DNA of 6,751 nucleotides, taken from NCBI GenBank assembly GCA_018267355.1, contig JAFDYP010000436.1, forward strand, positions 1 to 6,751, written 5' to 3'. Shown here piece after piece: positions 1-6,500 of this stretch; positions within the stretch are counted from its first letter, which is position 1, and the number at the start of each line of letters is the position of its first letter. A model generated the notes under the pieces. It saw nothing but the letters and a program-made list of their open reading frames with translations, was not told where the DNA came from and searched no databases. The position numbers and the translations under genes are program-made. This stretch comes from Bacteroidota bacterium (lineage in GTDB: Bacteria > Bacteroidota > Bacteroidia > Chitinophagales > LD1).

Positions 1-645
1 AAGTCAATACTGGGCAATGTACAGGATGCATGGTTCAAGCATAGCCTCGCGCAGTCTACTACCACCTGGCACCTGCTGGGCAATCAGGAGATGCTCGGCA
101 GCTGGCTGAGCAAGGGCATACCTTCATCTATGCACCCGCCCGGCGATGGCACTTATTTTAATCCGCAGGATTGGGATGGCTACGCAGATGACCGCCTGCG
201 CTTCTACCAGTATCTCGATACTGCACACATACACAATCTGGTGACACTGACGGGTGACCTGCACATGTCTTTTATCATAGACCTCGCTCCTGATCCCCGT
301 GACCGCAAAACATATAAACGCCACACCGGCCGGGGCTCTGTAGGCGTAGAGGTGCTCACACCTAGTATCTCTGCCGGCAATATGGATGAGGAACACATCC
401 CCCGCGCCCTGATCCCTCTCATACAGCGTATCAGTCTGGATCTCAATCCCCACCACCGCTGGGTACAATTCTGGAAGCACGGCTACACCATTATAGATGT
501 CACACCTGAGCGCTGTGCGGCGCAGTTTTGCTATCTCGATATCCTGCACTATTCCGACCGCGAGACCTATAGCAGGCCCTTTGTGGTCAGGGCTGGCGCA
601 GATCACTGGGATAGAAAGAAATACAAGAAAAGGGACTTCAGATAA
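1..645 (+). CDS. PhoD-like alkaline phosphatase, C-terminal part (5' end outside window)
   Basis: This is the last 214 residues of a PhoD-family metallophosphatase, which hydrolyses phosphomonoesters or phosphodiesters, usually outside the cytoplasm. The frame is open from base 1, so the ATG at 91 is internal: the family-typical stretch LGNVQDAWF (about residues 4-12) and the GNQEM block (27-31) flank or precede it. Further family signatures are WDGY (58-61), LTGDLH (83-88), which supplies metal-binding Asp86 and His88, the VEVLTPSISAGN segment (about 117-128), and a closing YTIIDVTPE strand. The N-terminal domain, any signal peptide and the first metal ligands lie off the window. The protein ends in a short basic tail (KKYKKRDFR) with no T9SS sorting domain. 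It lies 134 bases before pgm on the same strand; a shared transcript is possible but not shown. Family assignment is firm; substrate is unknown. Confidence 0.9.
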   Translation, partial: KSILGNVQDAWFKHSLAQSTTTWHLLGNQEMLGSWLSKGIPSSMHPPGDGTYFNPQDWDGYADDRLRFYQYLDTAHIHNLVTLTGDLHMSFIIDLAPDPRDRKTYKRHTGRGSVGVEVLTPSISAGNMDEEHIPRALIPLIQRISLDLNPHHRWVQFWKHGYTIIDVTPERCAAQFCYLDILHYSDRETYSRPFVVRAGADHWDRKKYKKRDFR

Positions 646-673
646 AATAGCGACGGATCATTTTGTGGTCAGG
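580..673. repeat. 12-base direct repeat spanning the end of the phosphatase gene
   Basis: TTTGTGGTCAGG occurs at 580-591, inside the phosphatase gene, and again at 662-673, just past its stop and inside the hairpin region. The copies are 82 bases apart. The first encodes part of PFVVRAG; the second, in another frame, would encode HFVVRHP. It may be a relic of a small local duplication or chance. Confidence 0.35.
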
Positions 674-691
674 CATCCTGATTTATGATCT
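655..691. other. Imperfect hairpin between the phosphatase gene and pgm
   Basis: GATCAT (656-661) pairs with ATGATC (685-690), and inside it TCAGG (669-673) pairs with CCTGA (677-681) around a 3-base CAT loop. An unpaired internal loop (TTTGTGG on the left, TTT on the right) separates the two stems. No T-run follows, so it is not a canonical intrinsic terminator. It could slow or protect the 3' end of the upstream mRNA, or be chance. The remaining intergenic bases up to 779 are AT-rich, and I see no convincing promoter in them. Confidence 0.3.
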
Positions 692-779
692 CATTAAAAG
701 TGGAGCATGGAATGATTGTTGTTTTTCATACCTACCGTGAAAACTTTTATCTTACGACTCTTAAACTCAATCTTGCATC

Positions 780-2420
780 ATGTCTCTCAGTCCTCTGGCA
801 GGTCAGCCTGCCTCACAGCAGCCTCCCATCGATCTGAATAAACTCATAGCCACCTACTACGATCAGAAACCTGACCCTGCCATAGCAGCGCAGAAAGTCA
901 TCTTTGGTACTTCGGGCCACCGCGGTTCATCTCTGGATTGTTCTTTCAATGAAGATCATATCCTCGCCATCACACAGGCCATCTGCGACTACCGGCAGCA
1001 GCAGGGTATCAATGGTCCGCTGTATATCGGTATAGATACGCACGCATTGTCAGAGCCGGCCTACCGCTCTGCGCTGGAAGTGCTCGCTGCCAATGCTGTA
1101 GAAACGATGATCGCTGCAGATGGTGAGTACACACCTACACCAGTCATCTCTCACGCTATTTTGATATACAATAAAGGCCGTAAAGACGGCCTGGCAGATG
1201 GCATTGTGATCACACCCTCCCACAATCCACCGCGCGATGGAGGCTTCAAATACAATCCGCCTAATGGAGGCCCCTCCTCTACCGAGGTCAGCAATATCAT
1301 ACAGGCACAGGCCAATGAATACCTGAAGGCTAAACTCAGCGGTGTAAAACGCATAACCTATGAGCAGGCCGCCAAAGCTGCGACCACACATAGCTACGAC
1401 TACAAGCCCAACTATATCTCAGACCTCGCCTCTATCGTCAATATGGAGGCGATCCGTAGCAGCGGTTTGCGCCTCGGAGCAGATCCGCTGGGTGGCGCAG
1501 GCGTGCACTACTGGCAGCCTATAGCAGAGCAGTACCGCCTGGATATGACCATAGTGAATGCTCAAGTGGATAAGACCTTTAAATTTATGACGCTGGACTG
1601 GGACGGGCAGATACGTATGGACCCCAGCTCTCCCTATGCCATGCGCAGCCTGATAGGCATGAAGGATAAGTTTGACATTTCCTTTGCCTGTGATACAGAC
1701 CATGACCGCCACGGCATCGTGACGCGCAGCACCGGCCTCCTGCCGCCCAATCACTATCTGGCAGTGATGATCCAGTACCTGATCATGCACCGCCCGCACT
1801 GGAATGCATCTGCAGCTATATCCAAAACACTCGTGAGCAGCCAGATGATAGACCGCGTGGTCAAAAAACTAGGCCGCAAGCTGTATGAGGTGCCTGTAGG
1901 GTTCAAATGGTTTGTAGATGGGCTCTACGATGGCTCATTGTGCTTTGGTGGCGAGGAGAGTGCCGGGGCTATCTTCTCGCGCATGAATGGCGAGGTATGG
2001 ACCACTGATAAGGATGGCATGGTACCCGCGCTGCTCTCTGCAGAGATCATGGCCGTGACCGGCAAAGACCCCGGCGAGATATACAATGATCTGACCAAAG
2101 AGTTTGGCGAGTCACACTACACACGCATAGAGGCTGCCGCCAGCACCGAGCAGAAATCAAAGCTCTCCAAGCTATCCCCATCTGCTATCACTACCAAAGA
2201 CCTAGCCGGAGAGAAGATCACACAGATACTCTCCAATGCACCCGGCAATAATGCTCCCATAGGCGGCATCAAGATAGAGAGCGAAAGCGGCTGGTTTGCC
2301 GCGCGCCCGTCAGGCACCGAGGATATCTACAAGATCTATGGCGAGAGCTTCAAGAGTGAGGCGCACCTCAAGCAGATACTGGACGAGGCACAGACGATCG
2401 TGACAGCAGCCATCAAATAA
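780..2420 (+). CDS. pgm: Phosphoglucomutase, alpha-D-glucose-phosphate specific
   Basis: This cytoplasmic enzyme interconverts glucose-1-phosphate and glucose-6-phosphate via a phosphoserine and glucose-1,6-bisphosphate, linking glycolysis to glycogen and sugar-nucleotide synthesis. The full length of 546 residues equals that of the E. coli Pgm family. Visible motifs in order: FGTSGHRG (42-49); the catalytic loop TPSHNPP (145-151) with phosphorylated Ser147; the Mg-binding loop DTDHDRHG (305-312) with Asp305, Asp307 and Asp309; the sugar-specificity loop GGEESAG (390-396); and the phosphate-binding loop RPSGTED (509-515). The N-terminus with its AGQPA segment lines up with the known family start, supporting the ATG at 780. 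No Shine-Dalgarno sequence precedes it (TCTTGCATC), which is normal in Bacteroidota. All key residues are intact. It converges on the porP-like operon and is followed by a strong terminator. By hand count about 18 of its roughly 48 Ile codons are ATA and only 3 are ATT. Confidence 0.97.
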   Translation: MSLSPLAGQPASQQPPIDLNKLIATYYDQKPDPAIAAQKVIFGTSGHRGSSLDCSFNEDHILAITQAICDYRQQQGINGPLYIGIDTHALSEPAYRSALEVLAANAVETMIAADGEYTPTPVISHAILIYNKGRKDGLADGIVITPSHNPPRDGGFKYNPPNGGPSSTEVSNIIQAQANEYLKAKLSGVKRITYEQAAKAATTHSYDYKPNYISDLASIVNMEAIRSSGLRLGADPLGGAGVHYWQPIAEQYRLDMTIVNAQVDKTFKFMTLDWDGQIRMDPSSPYAMRSLIGMKDKFDISFACDTDHDRHGIVTRSTGLLPPNHYLAVMIQYLIMHRPHWNASAAISKTLVSSQMIDRVVKKLGRKLYEVPVGFKWFVDGLYDGSLCFGGEESAGAIFSRMNGEVWTTDKDGMVPALLSAEIMAVTGKDPGEIYNDLTKEFGESHYTRIEAAASTEQKSKLSKLSPSAITTKDLAGEKITQILSNAPGNNAPIGGIKIESESGWFAARPSGTEDIYKIYGESFKSEAHLKQILDEAQTIVTAAIK

Positions 2421-2440
2421 ACATGACCTAACACATCAAT

Positions 2441-2470
2441 AAAAAAGGCCCCCTACGGGCCTTTATATTT
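2441..2470. terminator. Bidirectional intrinsic terminator between convergent genes
   Basis: A perfect 8-bp stem, AAAGGCCC (2444-2451) with GGGCCTTT (2457-2464), encloses a 5-base loop. On the + strand it is followed by a T-rich run through 2473, serving pgm, which ends 20 bases upstream. On the - strand the A-run at 2441-2446 reads as six T's straight after the stem, serving the porP-like gene. One hairpin can thus stop transcription from both sides. Confidence 0.85.
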
Positions 2471-2494
2471 TTTCGCGCTTTCGCGTTTTTGCGG
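2471..2494. repeat. Three tandem 8-base units beside the terminator
   Basis: TTTCGCGC (2471-2478), TTTCGCGT (2479-2486) and TTTTGCGG (2487-2494) are consecutive, increasingly diverged units, followed by TTAAAA. The first two also form a weak CGCG/CGCG palindrome. The array lies between the terminator and the stop codon of the porP-like gene. Short TTTGCG-type tandem units are, as I recall, common between genes in Bacteroidota; I cannot confirm a match here. Confidence 0.45.
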
Positions 2495-2504
2495 TTAAAA
2501 ACTT

Positions 2505-3560
2505 CTACATCACCGGACAGAGGAATGGCCGCGGCTTCCTCTTCAGGCAGCCCTGGTACATGATGGCCAGCTCCGGTGCGCCATAGGTCTGCGTACCCGG
2601 TGTCAGCTTTGACACGTTGATATCATAGCTGAATCCTATCGTCAGTCCCTTTATATCCAGGCGGGTTTGTAAAATCACAGCATCCAGCGGCGCGCGAAAC
2701 TGTGCGCCCAGGTAAAAGAAAGTCGTGCTGGTGTTGTTGCCCAGCTTCAGCCTCACCAGTGAGCCGAAGTTGTACTGCTGTGATGGTCCCTGAAAGAGGA
2801 GCATAAAGTTTGGCATGATCCATACCTTATCACCGACCATAAACGAGCCACCGCCATGGAAAGTCGTCTTGATATACAGCTTATCACCACCGGAGTTATT
2901 ATACAGGCCGGGTGAGTACCAGGAGATGTTTGGCTGGTTCACATGGCTCACCGCCAGGCCAAAGTACAGGTTGTGGCGGCGCTGCTTGAAGCTGATAGAA
3001 TACAGCGCACCTACACCAGCATCGATGTAGATCATGTTATTCCGCGCAAAGGTCTCTTTCGGTAGACTGGGATCATATTTGCCGGTCACGGGATCATACT
3101 GATCATCATAGGTAGACTTGTTTGGGTTGAAGCCTCTGTGATTGACTCCTATCTGCAGGCCTACAGAGAGAGATGAGTTGCCCCGCCTGTCCAGCATAAA
3201 GTGGTAAGCTGCTGTCACATCCCCTCTGTTCATATTGTAGCCCGTAGCACCGGCTATGTCAGACTGTATGGAGATGCCTATACCTGCGAAGCTCTGTACC
3301 TTGGTAGGCCTGCCCACCGACACATCTCCCGATGCGCCAAAGGTGGTGTAGGTATTCCCTCCTGACACCGTATTCCACTGCGTACGCGCATTGAGCGCTA
3401 CGCGGTAGTCGCAGGCGTTGAGGCCTGCCAGTGCAGGGTTCAGCTCCATAGGAGCATAGTTGTACTGAGAGAGGTGTGTATCCTGGGCTATGGATGGCAG
3501 GCTGCAGGCTGCTATGATGCATACTGTATAGCCTATTTTATTCAATATCCTTTGTAGCAT
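2505..3560 (-). CDS. PorP/SprF-family type IX secretion outer-membrane protein
   Basis: This is a 351-residue outer-membrane beta-barrel of the PorP/SprF family. In Flavobacterium johnsoniae, SprF is required for export of the gliding adhesin SprB, and its relatives are usually encoded beside proteins with type B T9SS sorting domains, as here. Residues 1-25 form a signal peptide (basic start, hydrophobic VCIIAACSL, likely cleavage after SIA). The mature N-terminus has the family signature DTHLSQYNYAPMELNPALAG (27-46). Alternating beta-strand segments follow, including GIGISIQSD, LSVGLQIGVNHRGF and LYFGLAVSHVNQP. Near the end come the typical FSYDINVS and APELAIMY blocks and a basic tail closing with CP (LCPVM). 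The ATG at 3560 is supported by the signal peptide and a strong ribosome-binding site. It starts 10 bases after the large surface-protein gene. Residues IAAC (16-19) also resemble a lipobox, but ordinary signal-peptidase I cleavage seems likelier. Family assignment is firm; the specific partner is inferred from position. Confidence 0.92.
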   Translation of the reverse strand: MLQRILNKIGYTVCIIAACSLPSIAQDTHLSQYNYAPMELNPALAGLNACDYRVALNARTQWNTVSGGNTYTTFGASGDVSVGRPTKVQSFAGIGISIQSDIAGATGYNMNRGDVTAAYHFMLDRRGNSSLSVGLQIGVNHRGFNPNKSTYDDQYDPVTGKYDPSLPKETFARNNMIYIDAGVGALYSISFKQRRHNLYFGLAVSHVNQPNISWYSPGLYNNSGGDKLYIKTTFHGGGSFMVGDKVWIMPNFMLLFQGPSQQYNFGSLVRLKLGNNTSTTFFYLGAQFRAPLDAVILQTRLDIKGLTIGFSYDINVSKLTPGTQTYGAPELAIMYQGCLKRKPRPFLCPVM

Positions 3561-3566
3561 AGTTAT

Positions 3567-3572
3567 CTCCTT
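3567..3572 (-). promoter_or_regulatory. Shine-Dalgarno site of the porP-like gene, overlapping the upstream stop
   Basis: Read on the - strand, TAAGGAG (3573-3567) matches seven bases of the 16S anti-Shine-Dalgarno partner and sits 6 bases before the ATG at 3560. Its first three bases are the TAA stop of the large surface-protein gene. This arrangement fits translational coupling. Such sites are rare in Bacteroidota, where ribosomes largely ignore them, and pgm in this window has none. Confidence 0.7.
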
Positions 3573-6500
3573 ATCTGATGAGGGTCACGTTACCCTTGCC
3601 TGAGATAGTCTGACCGGTGGTACATACTACCTCAAATACATAAACAAAGACTCCTGAGTTTTCCGGCCTGGCCTTATCATTGCGCTTGCCTCCGTTCCAT
3701 GCTGCATCTTCAGGCGTATCGGCATTGGATATATCATGTACCAGATTGCCCCAGCGGTCATAGATGCGGAAGTAATTGACCTTAGTGATGCCCTGCCCTC
3801 GTATGCGGAAGACGTCATTGCTGCCATCCGCATTTGGCGTGAAGGTGTTAGGGATATAGATCAGCGAGTTGTCGCATGATGTGATCACCGTCACGGTCAC
3901 ACTTGCCCGGTTAGAGCAGGTCACGCCATTCTTACTATAGTAGATAGTAGCATTGTAGGTAGTGGTCTGGTGCGGCCTGGCTACAGGGTTGCGGCAGGTA
4001 CGGCAGCTCAGTGTGCTATCCGGATCCCATACGATACTGTCTATAGTACCCTTCACGGTAGAGCTCACATCAGAGCTCAGGCCCAGCACGATATTTTCCG
4101 GGTTGGCCGAGGCCTCTACCGGTACAGAGTCTATCACATACACAGTCACTGTATCTATCTTTGGCGTACAGTGCCCGAAGTATACATGCAGCAGGTACTG
4201 CATAGGCTGGCGTGGTGTGATGACCACATCTGTATCATTCGGATTATCTATGTATGATGGCGGTGTCCACTGTACTGATCCGAAGAGACCCGTGACGTGG
4301 AAACCAACTGAGTAGCCCAGGCAGATTGTAGTATCCTTATTAGGATATACTGTGTCGATCGGCTCTGCTATGATCACGATGTCATTGCAGCCGTCGGGGC
4401 TCTGGCATCCATATACATCTTCCACTGCGAAGCATACATGATAAGTACCCGGTGTCATAAACGTGCGATGAAGCACAGCAGAGTCATCCGGCTGTATGGA
4501 GCCGTTTATACTCCAGTGGTAGTGACTGATGGCACCATCTCCTATGGTCCAGTTGCCCGTTATGGCATTAGGGCGGTCTATACAGTTAGTATCTTCTGCA
4601 GTAGAGGAGGTAGGTATGCGGTGTACTGTCACACTCTGACGCACCGTATCTACGCATCCGTTCGCATCTGTCTGCACCAGTGTCACTGTATAGGCTCCTG
4701 ATATATTGTAGGTATATGTATCAGGGGAGGTAGTAAACTCAGGTGTACCGTCTGACTGCATATCTATACCAAAGGCAGCCAGCGGTGCAGAGATACCTGC
4801 GGTGGAGTTATTCGTCACTGTCACCGGGGCGCCTAGGCAGACTGAGGCCGGTGCCACTGTCAGAGCTGCATGTGGCTTGTCTCCCAGGGTCAGTGAGTTG
4901 TATACTGTATCCCTGCACCCCAGCGCGCTGATCACTACCAGCGTATCCTGATAGGTGCCGGGGGCAAAGTAACTGTGAGATACCGTCTGTCCTGATCCTG
5001 TACTACCATCTCCAAACCACCAGAGGTAAGAAGAGGCGCTGCTATGCGTGACCTGTGCCGTAGCTGTAAACTGGGTCGTCTCCCCGAGGCACAGACCGGT
5101 AGCATTACTGCTGGCCGTGATGGTAGATACAAAGACATGCACCGTGTCATAGGTATAGCAGCGCGGTACATCACCGGCACGGGCTATATAGAATGTATCC
5201 ACCTGTGGCGTGACTACAGGAGCAGCATTGTTGGTAGTATCTATGTTATAATAGGTATCCCAGTGCAGTGGTGGCGAGCCGCTGGCTGAGAGCGTAGCAG
5301 AGCTGCCCAGGCAGATAGTCTGATCTGGTCCCACGGTCAAGGTGGCAATTGGTTTTACCACTATATTCTGATAGTCTGTATCAGAGCAGCCGTAGCCGTC
5401 AGTGATGGTGAGCGAGGCTATATAGTTCCCTCCTACAATATAGTTATATGATGTATCCTGATAGGTATTATAGACGGTGTTATTATAGCCTATATTCCAT
5501 TGTCCGCTGACTATAGATGTACTATCATCTACCGTACTGGAGTCTGTAAAGTGCAGTAGCAACGGTACACAGCCTATGGTATCATCCATGACCAGCCGCG
5601 CCACGGGTGGTGCCTGTACATGTACGTGTCTGGTCAGGCTGCCTGTACAGCCCAGATTGGTCCGCACGGAGAGCGTCACATTATAGTCACCCGGTGCAGC
5701 ATAGGTGTGACATGGATTAGGGGTAGAGTCTGCCGGAGTACCATCACCGAAATCCCACGCCCGCTGCACCGAGTGGGAGTATATGGAGTTGTAGGTGGTC
5801 AGCTTGGTAAAGCATACCGTATTGCTACCGCAAGCCTGGAAGGTATCCGCAAAATTTACTGTAGGTGTATCTATGACCACGGGTATGGAGTCTCCTGTAG
5901 GATCCTCCAGGGTATATAGCTGCATACAGCTCGTATCAGGCAGCTGCCACGATCGCACATACGGCCGGTACACATTGATATTGCAGTAGGTGATGGTCAC
6001 GGTATCCAGCGTGGGGTTGGCCTGCGTCCCCCGCGGTATCGGCATATTGATAAAGGATGGTGTGCCATTATCAGATTGGATCACGATTGAATCTGCATCA
6101 TAAGAACTAATGAAAAGTCGCACAGGGGTGCAGCCACAGCCACCGGCCTTTTCAGAGGTCATATGTACCACAGGCCCCTTGGCATGGATAGTATATCTCC
6201 TGGAGGTATCTGAGCAGCCATGGCATGACTGCACTATGTGTGTAATGACAAAATTGCCCGGGCGATAGTAGATGTGAGAAGGATTGCGCGCCGTATCGGT
6301 ATGGCTGCCATCGCCAAAATCCCAATAATAAGAACAGATATTATTCGTGGACATATCCATAAACGGATTGATAATGATCCGGGGGCATAGATTGGCTGTA
6401 TCCTGGAGATTTGAAAAAGTATAATCAGCTACAGGATTTCTGACCGTGACTGATTTGCAGATGGTATCGCGGCAGATATTATACCTATCTATAGCTACCA

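Noticed and set aside
124..606. 160-codon open frame on the - strand opposite the phosphatase gene
   Set aside because: It is fully antisense to a clear PhoD-family gene and its product shows no recognisable family pattern. It is a coding shadow.
655..691. Intrinsic terminator of the phosphatase gene
   Set aside because: The hairpin has an internal loop and is not followed by a T-run, so it was recorded only as a possible structure.
716..755. Bacteroidota-type promoter for pgm (TTG near 716-721, TATCTTAC at 748-755)
   Set aside because: The -7 box matches only the TAnnTT part of TAnnTTTG, and the 26-base gap to the nearest TTG exceeds the usual spacing. It is too weak to list as a feature.
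1419..1799. 126-codon open frame on the - strand opposite pgm
   Set aside because: It is antisense to the conserved core of phosphoglucomutase, including the metal-binding loop, with no independent coding evidence.
2471..2494. Short CRISPR-like array
   Set aside because: Units are 8 bases with no spacers and no cas genes nearby, so this is a simple tandem repeat.
3962..4315. 117-codon open frame on the + strand inside the large surface protein gene
   Set aside because: It lies opposite well-supported PKD/Ig-like modules, and the product has no domain pattern, signal or upstream ribosome-binding site. Other + strand frames in 4438-5989 were rejected for the same reason.
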